Source of the DNA: JBCCTX01 sp964468435 | GTDB lineage: Bacteria; Bacteroidota; Bacteroidia; J057 | Assembly (NCBI GenBank): GCA_964468435.1 | Contig: CAYXVE010000029.1 | Coordinates: forward strand, 1-59,569 | Direction of reading: 5' to 3' | Length of the DNA: 59,569 bases | Part shown: piece by piece, positions 1-8,212 of the stretch | How the letters are laid out: every line of letters starts with the position of its first letter | Numbering within the stretch: the first letter of the stretch is position 1 | Notes under the pieces: generated by a model | What the model saw: only the letters and a program-made list of their open reading frames with translations | Told to the model about the DNA's origin: nothing | Databases searched by the model: none | Made by a program: the position numbers and the translations under genes

Positions 1-136
1 ATAGATTTCCAATGTGGTCTGCATCCCAAAACCAGTAAAAAAATTGAATGAGGCTAACTACTCCGAGGATTACGAGTACTCTTATGATGGTCAAGTTTCC
101 GCTAGAAGGAAATCTGATAAATTTTGTGGCGCCCAT
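1..136 (-). CDS. N-terminus of a membrane protein, cut by the window edge
   Basis: The first 45 codons of a leftward gene are visible; the rest lies outside the window. The peptide begins MGATKFIRFP and then has one strongly hydrophobic stretch (about residues 15-36) followed by aromatic residues (FFYWFWD). The start at 136 was chosen because an in-frame stop lies five codons upstream. The 'FWxxDxxHIGN' pattern after the helix resembles the start of inner-membrane glycosyltransferases, but this is only an impression. A TAnnTTTG-type element lies about 180 bases upstream. Confidence 0.5.
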   Translation of the reverse strand, partial: MGATKFIRFPSSGNLTIIRVLVILGVVSLIQFFYWFWDADHIGNL

Positions 137-315
137 TTATTCTTTGATGTACTTAACTTTAAAAGAATATTTGCTATATAATATAAGTTTTATATTATAT
201 TTAATAAATATAATTATATAAAAACTAATTAATAAATTTAAAAAATAACTTAATCTCGTTTATCTATTGAATAGGCTTTTAACCTATTTAGGTCAATATA
301 TAGCAAACAAAATAT

Positions 316-323
316 CAAAGATA
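316..323 (-). promoter_or_regulatory. Candidate -7 promoter element (TAnnTTTG) for the left-edge gene
   Basis: On the minus strand the sequence reads TATCTTTG, an exact match to the Bacteroidota -7 consensus TAnnTTTG and identical to the element in front of rpsF. I see no convincing -33 TTG at the right spacing. It would give a long, very AT-rich leader of about 170 bases before the start at 136. Confidence 0.35.
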
Positions 324-383
324 AAAATATGTATTTAAATAACATTTAAGGTAGCATAAACTGTTATTTTGAATGCTCTAAAT

Positions 384-420
384 GAAAAAGACGGTGCAAG
401 TAAGTTGTACCGTCTTTTTC
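384..420 (-). terminator. Rho-independent terminator after secDF
   Basis: A 16-bp inverted repeat (GAAAAAGACGGTGCAA / TTGTACCGTCTTTTTC, one G:T wobble) with a 5-base GTAAG loop. The outer arms supply A and T tracts on either side. It lies 62 bases past the secDF stop, between secDF and the left-edge gene, so it probably ends secDF transcription. Confidence 0.8.
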
Positions 421-481
421 AAAAACATGAATACGATTATATAGAATGTTCGGAATTAAGTTAAACTTATTACTAAATTTT

Positions 482-3400
482 CTATGCTTTCTGCATCTCA
501 GCTTCTTTTTCTCTAGTTAGCAAATCCAATGATATCGGACTTGCTACGAATATTGAAGAATAAGTTCCTACGATGATACCAATAATGATCGCGAAAATAA
601 ATCCCTTGATCACATCCCCACCAAAGAAAAATAGTATCAATGCCGTGATAAAAGTAGTCACCGATGTAATCAGCGTACGGCTTATGGTCTGGTCAATAGA
701 GGTATTGTAGATATCTGCGAGTGTACTGGATTTCATTTCTTCAAGATTTTCCCTGATACGGTCAAATACTACTACAGTATCATTGATAGAGTATCCAATG
801 ATTGTCAGCAGGGCTGCAATGAAAGCCTGGTTGATCTCCAGACTGAAGGGTAAATCAAATTGTCCGAGAATTGAAAACACACCCAATACAATGATCACAT
901 CGTGGAAAATCGCAGCAATGGCACCAAGGCTGTATTGCCACTTGCGGAAACGAATCAGAATATACAGGAAGATAATCAGTAATGAGAAGATAACTGAGAA
1001 GATCGCAGCTCTCCGTATATCACTCGCTACCGTAGGTCCTACGCCAGTAAAGCTAATCACAGTCTTATCAAATTCAGAAAAATTCTGATCCAATCCCTGC
1101 ATCAGCAGTTGCTGAACCTGATCCGTAGCATCGCGTTCGTTTACGCGATAACTAGATGTTATCATCAATTGGTGATCTGAACTTAGGGTTTTGATAATGG
1201 GAGCATTATTTTCAAAAGTCTGCGTAAGATCCTGACGAATCTGCTCAACTTGCTGACTGGAAAGGGGTGCGGGTATATCTTTACCCTGCTCTGTGAACTC
1301 AACAACAAACTGTCTTCCTCCCTTGAAATCTACACCTGTTTTGAAGCCCAAAGTTCCAAAGCTGACCAGGAACAATAATACTAGCGAACCAGAAACGATG
1401 TAAAAGGTCTTTCTGCGTTCGACCATATAGAGCTTGATTTTATCAAAAAGTCCCGTTGTAAAAGGGTAACCAAACGAGATCGAATCCTTTCCTTTATTTG
1501 CATAATAATCCAAGATAAGACGTGTGATGATCAATGCAGAGATTAAAGAAGTAACGATACCAATCATCAAAGATACAGCAAAACCTCTTACAGGACCTAC
1601 CCCAAACACATAGAGCACAACACCTGTAAGGAACGTAGTAATGTTGGCATCCATAACAGACGAAAAAGCATTGCTGAAACCTGACTTAATACTGGCTTTA
1701 AGGGTCTTGCCTTTGTTTATTTCCTCACGGATACGTTCAAAGATCAGTACATTGGCATCGACGGCCATACCCACCGTCAATACAACCGCTGCAATACCTG
1801 GGAGGGTAAGTACGATCGTAAATGCTGCGGAACAGCCCAGAATGAAGATCAGGTTGGCGATCAGGGCGACATTGGCGATCAGACCTGCACGAGCATAGTA
1901 AAATGCCATAAAGATCAGGGTAATCACAAATGCGATGATGAATGATCGCCATCCACTCCGAATGTTTTCCACTCCCAGCGTAGGACCCACGACATCTTCA
2001 CCCTCTATCCTGGCAGACACAGGAAGCTGACCAGCTTTCAGGACATTGGCAAGGTCCTTCGCTTCTTCCACAGTAAAGTTACCGGAGATAGAAGACTGTC
2101 CATTGGGGATACGCCCCTGCACTACGGGTGAAGAGTATACATAATTGTCCAGTACGATAGCAACATGCCTTCCTACATTGTTTTCAGTGATGGATGCCCA
2201 GTCTTTACTTCCCTCTACATTCATCGAAAGACTTACCTCTGCGCTGCCACGCTCATCAAAATCCTGATCTGCATTACTGATCTTATCTCCACCTAATACA
2301 CTATTTTTCAAAGCAATCAGATCAAATACCTTCTCCTCTCCCTCGCGAGCTTTATAAGTCCAAGCAAACTTCATATCATCAGGTATAAGTACCTGAATCT
2401 CTCGCATCCTCAGGTACTTATTTACTTTGGCAGTGTCCGTTTCTAGCGACTGCCCCACGACTGGATAAGTATCTCCAGGTTGAATCTGAGAGGCATCAAA
2501 TACCCTTAGCACGGCAAAAAGCGGATTATTGCGCTTAAATTCTTCCAGTTGCTGGTCGAGTTCTGCTTCAGAAAGATCATTTGTACTAGTCTCCCCACCA
2601 TCTTCTGTAAAAGATGTAAAATTATTGGTATCCACTTCTGCAGTATCAGCCTGCGCGATCAAATTCGTATCCTCAACCAAGCTATCGGCCACCATATCAG
2701 TATTGACCAGATTAACTGAATCCGTAGCTACTGAATCTTCATCTACAATTCCCATAAGTGCTTTAAGCTTCTCATTGATCTGATACAGCACACCATACGC
2801 ATCCATGCGGTTGTGTGTTGTCCAGAATTCCAGTTTGGCAGTACTTCTGAGCAGTTCGCGTACGCGCTCGGGCTCCTTGACTCCTGGAAGCTCCAGCAGG
2901 ATTCTTCCCGTTCCTTCCTGAAGCTGCATGTTGGGGGATGCAACCCCAAACTGGTCAACACGGGTACGTATAATATTGAAGGTTCTAGATATCGCTGACT
3001 CAGCTTCTTCGTTGAGCATCTGTATCACTTCATTGTTGGGGGTACTAATACTGATTTGACGCTCTGGACTGGCAAAAATTGCACCGAGACTCTTGTTAGG
3101 AGCTAACTCTTCGAAGCATTGTACAAACAGCGGCACAAAATTTTCCTGAGCAGTCTGCTGCCGTTCATTGGCACAAGCCAATGCCTGCTGAAAGGATGTG
3201 TCAGAAGCATTGTTGCCTGCGAGCTGTTTGATAACGTCATCAATACCCACTTCCAGGGTTACAAACATACCTCCCTGAAGATCCAGCCCCAGGGTAAAGG
3301 AATTATCAATAGCTTTCTGATATCTCTGCTGGTAGGACCCATCTTCTAGACGAGCAGTATATTGCTCTAAAGCCGTGGAGTCTCCCTCTGAGACCTGTTT

Positions 3401-3517
3401 TTCCAGGCGGCTCATCTTTCGGTCCATGTTGAACTGGACATAAGTCCAGTAGAGATTATAGGCGCAAATACCCACGAATATGATCAAAAGGGCAATGACG
3501 GTATTTTTATTTTTCAT
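482..3517 (-). CDS. secDF: Protein translocase subunit SecDF (SecD-SecF fusion)
   Basis: Inner-membrane RND-type subunit that uses the proton gradient to help the Sec translocon pull proteins into the periplasm. The 1011 residues fit the fused SecDF usual in Bacteroidota. Order: N-terminal helix (about 7-24), first periplasmic region with an acidic Ser/Thr/Asp-rich stretch (about 260-330), the SecD six-helix block with GMAVDANVLIFERIREE near residue 588, then the SecF half, whose matching SINDTVVVFDRIREN lies near residue 912. The membrane aspartates expected for proton transfer are present in both halves. It appears monocistronic and is followed by a strong terminator. Identification is firm. 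Confidence 0.97.
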   Translation of the reverse strand: MKNKNTVIALLIIFVGICAYNLYWTYVQFNMDRKMSRLEKQVSEGDSTALEQYTARLEDGSYQQRYQKAIDNSFTLGLDLQGGMFVTLEVGIDDVIKQLAGNNASDTSFQQALACANERQQTAQENFVPLFVQCFEELAPNKSLGAIFASPERQISISTPNNEVIQMLNEEAESAISRTFNIIRTRVDQFGVASPNMQLQEGTGRILLELPGVKEPERVRELLRSTAKLEFWTTHNRMDAYGVLYQINEKLKALMGIVDEDSVATDSVNLVNTDMVADSLVEDTNLIAQADTAEVDTNNFTSFTEDGGETSTNDLSEAELDQQLEEFKRNNPLFAVLRVFDASQIQPGDTYPVVGQSLETDTAKVNKYLRMREIQVLIPDDMKFAWTYKAREGEEKVFDLIALKNSVLGGDKISNADQDFDERGSAEVSLSMNVEGSKDWASITENNVGRHVAIVLDNYVYSSPVVQGRIPNGQSSISGNFTVEEAKDLANVLKAGQLPVSARIEGEDVVGPTLGVENIRSGWRSFIIAFVITLIFMAFYYARAGLIANVALIANLIFILGCSAAFTIVLTLPGIAAVVLTVGMAVDANVLIFERIREEINKGKTLKASIKSGFSNAFSSVMDANITTFLTGVVLYVFGVGPVRGFAVSLMIGIVTSLISALIITRLILDYYANKGKDSISFGYPFTTGLFDKIKLYMVERRKTFYIVSGSLVLLFLVSFGTLGFKTGVDFKGGRQFVVEFTEQGKDIPAPLSSQQVEQIRQDLTQTFENNAPIIKTLSSDHQLMITSSYRVNERDATDQVQQLLMQGLDQNFSEFDKTVISFTGVGPTVASDIRRAAIFSVIFSLLIIFLYILIRFRKWQYSLGAIAAIFHDVIIVLGVFSILGQFDLPFSLEINQAFIAALLTIIGYSINDTVVVFDRIRENLEEMKSSTLADIYNTSIDQTISRTLITSVTTFITALILFFFGGDVIKGFIFAIIIGIIVGTYSSIFVASPISLDLLTREKEAEMQKA

Positions 3518-3663
3518 GATTAATTAGTTGAAAAAATGCTTGTTAGTAAAAAGTCTGAAAAAATCATGTATGCACTGATCAGCTTAATGAGCTGACATCA
3601 ATAGCTCTGGCCTAAGTACATATAGTAAACAATCTTCTATACCAGAGTCTTACTAACAAATGA

Positions 3664-4002
3664 CTAGGGAGCACGTGGAGAACAACCCCTGATAAGCCGT
3701 ATCTTATTGATGGCCAGAGGAAGATAATAAGTGGGAATTGATATAAAATGATCAACTGTCAAAAAGCGTATAGGCTGTAACAACCCGCTTGCTTGGAGAA
3801 ACTGCCTGATAGAAGCGTGAAAATATCTCGAAGTGATGTTGACGGCTCTCAGCAGATAATGAGAATTACGAACCTCTACCTCTCTAATTACTTCAAAGTA
3901 ATGACGATAAAAGCTTATCTTGTTTATCCGGGAGAAGGAAAACATCGCCACTCCACCAATAAACAGCAATAAAACGTGATATGAAAGAGAAGTAATTTTC
4001 AT
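3664..4002 (-). CDS. Small hypothetical membrane-anchored protein
   Basis: A possible 112-residue protein starting MKITSLSYHV with one N-terminal hydrophobic helix (about residues 5-23), then a mostly basic soluble part. A longer reading would start at 4131 inside the rpsF promoter, so the ATG at 4002 is preferred; it has an A/T-rich upstream region, usual for this phylum. It is divergent from rpsF. I do not recognise a family and cannot exclude a chance open frame. Confidence 0.35.
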   Translation of the reverse strand: MKITSLSYHVLLLFIGGVAMFSFSRINKISFYRHYFEVIREVEVRNSHYLLRAVNITSRYFHASIRQFLQASGLLQPIRFLTVDHFISIPTYYLPLAINKIRLIRGCSPRAP

Positions 4003-4095
4003 TTTAATATCCGCAAATATAGGCAGAAATAAAACTATTCCCACAATTTTCAGTGAAAAGGAGCGCTTTTTAGCAAATTTTTTTAAAAAAAGTCT

Positions 4096-4103
4096 TATCT
4101 TTG
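4096..4103 (+). promoter_or_regulatory. Promoter -7 element of the rpsF operon
   Basis: TATCTTTG matches the Bacteroidota -7 consensus TAnnTTTG exactly and lies 20 bases before the rpsF ATG, giving a leader of only about 15 bases. The upstream region is T/A-rich, as expected for a strong ribosomal-protein promoter; a clear -33 TTG is not obvious. Confidence 0.65.
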
Positions 4104-4123
4104 CAAGCCTATATAAAAATTGA

Positions 4124-4507
4124 ATGGACATTAAACAAATTAGAACTCAGAACGAGTACGAAACTACATTCATCCTCAATCCCGAACTGTCCGAGGGTGA
4201 ATACAAGGAGGCAGTCAGTAAGTATGTTCAGATGATTAAAGATAATGAAGGTGAAGTCCATAATATCGAACATTGGGGAATGCGTAAGCTTGCTTATCCC
4301 ATTCGTAAGAAGACCAATGGATATTATGCCTACATCGAATTCAGGGCTTACCCCGAATTTGTACTTGAACTGGAACAAAATTACCGGTTCAATGAGTCTG
4401 TTATCCGCTACCTGACTGTGAAACTGGACAAACACGCACTGGAATTTAATCAGAAGCGTCGTGAACAGGGATTTGGAATGCGCAAGGAACTCAACAAGAA
4501 ATCTTAA
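4124..4507 (+). CDS. rpsF: 30S ribosomal protein S6
   Basis: S6 binds S18 on the platform of the small ribosomal subunit. The 127 residues include the typical start (RTQNEYETTFILNPELSE), the central LAYPIRKKTNGYYAYIEF strand region and the C-terminal RYLTVKL strand. A slightly long, basic C-terminal tail follows, as in other Bacteroidota. It is first in the rpsF-rpsR-rplI operon, with no ssb or priB between S6 and S18. A consensus promoter lies just upstream. Confidence 0.97.
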   Translation: MDIKQIRTQNEYETTFILNPELSEGEYKEAVSKYVQMIKDNEGEVHNIEHWGMRKLAYPIRKKTNGYYAYIEFRAYPEFVLELEQNYRFNESVIRYLTVKLDKHALEFNQKRREQGFGMRKELNKKS

Positions 4508-4551
4508 TTTGATCTGACATTACTTAAGAAAGATTTAAACCCATCAAAAAC

Positions 4552-4830
4552 ATGGCAAGAGGAAAAGAGCCTGTGATAGGGCCTACCGCGATAAATAAGA
4601 TTAAAACACAGGCGGTACAAAAAAAGTACTGCCGGTTCAAGAGAGCCGGAATCAAATACATCGATTACAAAGATCCGGACTTCTTACTAAAATTTCTAAA
4701 TGAGCAGGGGAAAATACTTCCCCGTAGAATCACGGGTACCAGCCTGAAATATCAGCGCCGTCTATCTGTTGCGATCAAACGTGCCAGACACTTGGCTTTG
4801 TTACCTTTTGTAACCGACGAATTGAAGTAA
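4552..4830 (+). CDS. rpsR: 30S ribosomal protein S18
   Basis: S18 partners S6 in the small subunit. The 92 residues carry the conserved KKYCRFKRAG start, IDYKDPDFLLKFLNEQGKI and the signature RRITGTSLKYQRRLSVAIKR, ending in RARHLALLPF. It lies 44 bases after rpsF and 4 bases before rplI, in the usual operon order. Confidence 0.98.
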   Translation: MARGKEPVIGPTAINKIKTQAVQKKYCRFKRAGIKYIDYKDPDFLLKFLNEQGKILPRRITGTSLKYQRRLSVAIKRARHLALLPFVTDELK

Positions 4831-4834
4831 AGAC

Positions 4835-5281
4835 ATGGAAGTAATTTTGACACAACCCATCAGAAATCTTGGGGATAAAGACGATGTAGTGAAGGTAAAA
4901 CCTGGTTATGCCCGGAACTATCTCATTCCCCAGGGCTTGGCAGTTATGGCTACGGCTTCCAACCGCAAAGCAATTGAAGAGAAGAAGCGTCAGGCCTCAC
5001 ATAAGCAGGAACACATCAAGCAGCAAGCGGAAGATCTTGCCTCGCAATTATCTGGACTGAAGATAGGAATCGAAACGCTTGCAGGTACAGATGGTAAATT
5101 GTTTGGTTCTGTAACTGCTATTCAAATTGCTAACAGGCTTAAAGATAAGGGCTTTGATATTGAACGGAAAACAATTACCATCGAAGATATCCGGGAAACA
5201 GGTGAATACGTAGCGGTTGTACATCTACACAAGGAAGTGAAGGCAGAAATTGACATAAAAGTTACCCGCAAGGAAGATTAA
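4835..5281 (+). CDS. rplI: 50S ribosomal protein L9
   Basis: L9 binds 23S rRNA near the L1 stalk. The 148-residue product starts with the conserved MEVILTQPIRNLGDKDD and GYARNYLIPQGLA motif, has the long connecting helix rich in Lys/Glu/Gln (about 44-75), and the C-terminal domain with GKLFGSVT and HKEVKAEIDIKV. Third gene of the rpsF operon. Confidence 0.98.
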   Translation: MEVILTQPIRNLGDKDDVVKVKPGYARNYLIPQGLAVMATASNRKAIEEKKRQASHKQEHIKQQAEDLASQLSGLKIGIETLAGTDGKLFGSVTAIQIANRLKDKGFDIERKTITIEDIRETGEYVAVVHLHKEVKAEIDIKVTRKED

Positions 5282-5302
5282 TCAGAGGAAACACATCATA
5301 TC

Positions 5303-5329
5303 AAGGGAGTCTAGTTAGTTGACTACCCT
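5303..5329 (+). terminator. Weak hairpin after rplI
   Basis: AAGGGAGTC and GACTACCCT form an imperfect stem (one bulge) around a 9-base loop 21 bases past the rplI stop. There is no T tract after it, so it is at best a weak or factor-dependent terminator. Together with a second small inverted repeat (GAGGAAAA / TTTTCCTC, 5421-5444) it is the only structure seen in the 407-base gap before the M16 genes, apart from the promoter and leader. Confidence 0.3.
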
Positions 5330-5500
5330 GTTACTTGTGCTTGAGCAATTCTTCCGTTAGTATTTCAGAACTTCACTATCACTGACACTGTAATAGTCAA
5401 TACTCTTTTTTGTATTTAAAGAGGAAAAGTAATCAATTTTCCTCCACTATTGCTTGGTTGCAAGAACGCAGAAATTAATATATTAGAGAATAAATGATTA

Positions 5501-5508
5501 TATATTTG
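5501..5508 (+). promoter_or_regulatory. Candidate -7 promoter element of the M16 peptidase operon
   Basis: TATATTTG matches TAnnTTTG. It gives a leader of about 175 bases before the peptidase start at 5689. No well-spaced -33 TTG is clear. The leader contains a strong Shine-Dalgarno and a seven-codon open frame (5644-5667). Confidence 0.4.
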
Positions 5509-5643
5509 CATGAATGTATTATTGAATCCTAGTATTGCAGCAGCTATTTTCCCGTAAAACTATTTTCATATATATCTGTTAAAAGGGTCTATTGAGGATC
5601 TCAGAACAGAATAAGGTTCATTGATTTCAGGAGGAGTAATTAA

Positions 5644-5667
5644 ATGATCCTTGGGTCCCTGTTTTAG
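5644..5667 (+). other. Leader mini-ORF (7 codons) with strong Shine-Dalgarno
   Basis: CAGGAGGAGT (5629-5638) is an unusually strong ribosome binding site for this phylum. Eight bases after AGGAGG, an ATG opens the frame MILGSLF followed by TAG. The stop is 21 bases before the M16 peptidase start, so translation of the mini-ORF could influence or deliver ribosomes to the downstream gene. Its role is inferred, not shown. Confidence 0.3.
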
Positions 5668-5688
5668 ATAAAACATAACTATGTTTAT

Positions 5689-6933
5689 ATGCAGCTAACA
5701 TTTGAAACTTTCACGCTTCCCAACGGTCTAAAGGTGATCGTACACGAAGATCATTCTGTACCTAAAGCAGTGATAGATATTGTGTATAGGGTAGGTTCTA
5801 AAGATGAAGAAGAGACCCGTACAGGTTTTGCCCATCTATTTGAACATCTCATGTTTGAGGGAAGCCGTCATATTGCTCATTATGACGATGCTTTGCAGCA
5901 TGTAGGAGGTCAAAGCAATGCTTTTACGAATTCTGATCTTACGAATTACTACATTACGCTACCAGCTAACCAACTGGAGACGGGATTCTGGCTGGAGTCG
6001 GATAGAATGCTTGAGCTAGATTTCTCTGAAGAGAAGCTCGAGATACAAAAGCGTGTGGTCATCGAAGAATACAAGCAGCGCTATCTCAATCAGCCATATG
6101 GCGATGCGTATATCAAGTTGCGCGATATACACTTCCAGCGGCATCCCTATCGCTGGCCTACCATTGGTAGAGATATCTCTCACATTGAAGCCGCGACGCT
6201 AGAAGATGTAAAATCTTTTTTCTTTGGATATTATGCACCCAACAATGCCACCTTAGTGGTACTGGGAGATGTAAATACTGATGAAGTATATCAGCTTGCA
6301 GAAAGATGGTTTGGCCCTATTCCTCAGAGATCTCTCAAAAAACATCCCATTCCACAGGAAGAAGGAATCCCAGCAGCTCAAGTGCAAAGTGTGTACGGTC
6401 ATGTACCTTTACCAGCCGTTTACAAGATGTATCACATCCCTGCACATACTGAGCGAGACTATTATATTGCAGATATTATTACTGATATTCTTGCCAATGG
6501 AAAAAGTTCTTTGCTATATCAGCATATGATTATTGACAAACAGATCTCTCCTAGTGCAACAGCTTTTTCTTGGGGTATGCATGATCCCGGAGCCTTGTCT
6601 ATCGAAGGGAAAATTGCTCCAGGACATACACCTGAAGATTTTGAATCAGCCCTCAAAGAAGTATTTGAGCAACTACATGAACTGGATGAAGAAGGACTTC
6701 AACGCATCAAAAACAAGCTAAGTGCTTCATTTATTTTACAGAAAACCAACATGCTAAGTAAGGCAGTGGAGCTTGCCGTATCAGATGCACTGGGTAATCC
6801 CGACCTGATCAACCAAACACCAGATATTTATCATTCCATTACATTGGATGAAGTAAAAGATGTTGCTCGTATACATTTAGCTGACAACAATTCTTCCACT
6901 TTATATTATTTACCGGATGCAGCCTCAAATTGA
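5689..6933 (+). CDS. M16 family zinc peptidase, active subunit
   Basis: Zinc metallopeptidase of the insulinase/processing-peptidase family (M16B-type half, 414 residues). The inverted zinc motif HxxEH is present as H49-L-F-E-H53 in GFAHLFEHLMFEGS, and the third ligand Glu lies in VVIEEYKQRYLNQPYGDA some 75 residues later. No signal peptide is obvious at the chosen start, so it may act in the cytoplasm. It overlaps the next M16 gene by 17 bases. The pair probably forms a heterodimer in which this subunit supplies zinc and the other helps close on the substrate. Natural substrates are unknown, probably short peptides. Confidence 0.92.
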   Translation: MQLTFETFTLPNGLKVIVHEDHSVPKAVIDIVYRVGSKDEEETRTGFAHLFEHLMFEGSRHIAHYDDALQHVGGQSNAFTNSDLTNYYITLPANQLETGFWLESDRMLELDFSEEKLEIQKRVVIEEYKQRYLNQPYGDAYIKLRDIHFQRHPYRWPTIGRDISHIEAATLEDVKSFFFGYYAPNNATLVVLGDVNTDEVYQLAERWFGPIPQRSLKKHPIPQEEGIPAAQVQSVYGHVPLPAVYKMYHIPAHTERDYYIADIITDILANGKSSLLYQHMIIDKQISPSATAFSWGMHDPGALSIEGKIAPGHTPEDFESALKEVFEQLHELDEEGLQRIKNKLSASFILQKTNMLSKAVELAVSDALGNPDLINQTPDIYHSITLDEVKDVARIHLADNNSSTLYYLPDAASN

Positions 6934-8212
6934 CAGAACTCAAGCCCCCGTAGCGGGGCCCCTCAACAATATATCTCTACCAGATGTGAGCCATGCACAA
7001 TTATCCAATGGAGTGGATCTTCACATGATACAGCATGGCAATGTAGATGTAGTAACTCTCCAAGCTATTTTCAATGCTGGAAAAGGCCATCAAACACAGG
7101 CAGGTTTGACAAATTTTACTGCCAGGAACATGCAGGAGGGTACTCATAGCTACACGGGATTGGAGCTGGCGCATAAACTGGATGAATACGGATGTTGGCT
7201 TGGGCATAATACAGGAGAGGAATATGTATCATTTCAACTGACTACACTTAGCGCAAATGTGCCACAATGTCTAGAATTGATTAAAGAGGTGATGTTCATG
7301 CCTGTATTTCCTGAGGATAAGTTTGATAGCATGCGCCAGAGAACCCTGCAAAAGCTCAGTATTGAGTCTCAGAAAACACGTTATCAGGCTAAAAGATTAT
7401 TTGGACAACTCATGTATGGCCAGGATCATCCCTATGGTATGCATGTAGGTCCTGAGCAAATTGAACAATTGTCTCTTCAGGCCATCAGGCAATATCATCA
7501 AAACTTTTTCTTTCCAGGAAATTATATCCTCACTGCCGTAGGTAAATTCAATGAAGAAGATCTGGTGGATATCGCAGATCAGATTCTTGGGGTTGATAGC
7601 ACCCGTGAACCCGTACAATCACCTTCCTATGCGGAACGAATGTCTACTATCTTTCAGCCAGGGAGGACTTATTATGACATGGATGGAATGCAGGCAACTA
7701 TCAGACTCGGACACCTTGCATTCGATAGGTCACATCCTGACTTTTATGCGATGCATATCGTCAATACGATTCTGGGAGGTTATTTTGGTTCGAGACTCAT
7801 GCAAAATATACGCGAAGAAAAAGGCTATACGTACGGAATCTATTCTGCCTGGGTTTCTTTGGCACACGGCGGATATTTCGTAGTTGAGAGCGACATCGGC
7901 AATGAATATATTGAGCCTACTATAGAAGAGGTTAGAAAGGAAATGAATACGCTTGCACAGCAGCCCATATCCGGAGAGGAACTGAATCTGGTCAAAAACT
8001 ACCTCTTAGGAAGAAGTATCAGCGAGCGGGAGACTCCGTTCCAGTTAAGCGATATATTGAGATTCTCTCTTGTAAGCGGAATAAGCTTTGAAGAGTTGGA
8101 TAGAAAGTTTGAAGTCATCAGACAAATACAACCGGAAGATGTCCAACGCCTGGCAGCTCAATATTTCAGGCCCGACGAATTACTCGAGGTAGTCTGCGGG
8201 AAAAAACCATAA
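6917..8212 (+). CDS. M16 family peptidase-like protein, non-catalytic partner
   Basis: A 431-residue M16 homologue without the HxxEH zinc site: the matching region reads FNAGKGHQTQAGLTNFTARN. It keeps the C-terminal REEKGYTYGIYS segment, whose Arg/Tyr pair is typical of the non-zinc half of M16B heterodimers. The start overlaps the zinc-bearing subunit by 17 bases, implying coupled translation and a matched stoichiometry. Its stop codon directly abuts the stop of the convergent SH3-domain gene. Confidence 0.9.
   Translation: MQPQIDRTQAPVAGPLNNISLPDVSHAQLSNGVDLHMIQHGNVDVVTLQAIFNAGKGHQTQAGLTNFTARNMQEGTHSYTGLELAHKLDEYGCWLGHNTGEEYVSFQLTTLSANVPQCLELIKEVMFMPVFPEDKFDSMRQRTLQKLSIESQKTRYQAKRLFGQLMYGQDHPYGMHVGPEQIEQLSLQAIRQYHQNFFFPGNYILTAVGKFNEEDLVDIADQILGVDSTREPVQSPSYAERMSTIFQPGRTYYDMDGMQATIRLGHLAFDRSHPDFYAMHIVNTILGGYFGSRLMQNIREEKGYTYGIYSAWVSLAHGGYFVVESDIGNEYIEPTIEEVRKEMNTLAQQPISGEELNLVKNYLLGRSISERETPFQLSDILRFSLVSGISFEELDRKFEVIRQIQPEDVQRLAAQYFRPDELLEVVCGKKP

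Noticed and set aside
2530..2760. Acidic Ser/Thr-rich stretch within SecDF as a possible novel insert
   Set aside because: Variable acidic linkers in the first periplasmic region are common in Bacteroidota SecDF proteins.
2529..2783. Plus-strand open frame inside secDF, and many similar short frames across the window
   Set aside because: Antisense or out-of-frame shadows of well-supported genes; Ser-rich or low-complexity translations with no domain features.
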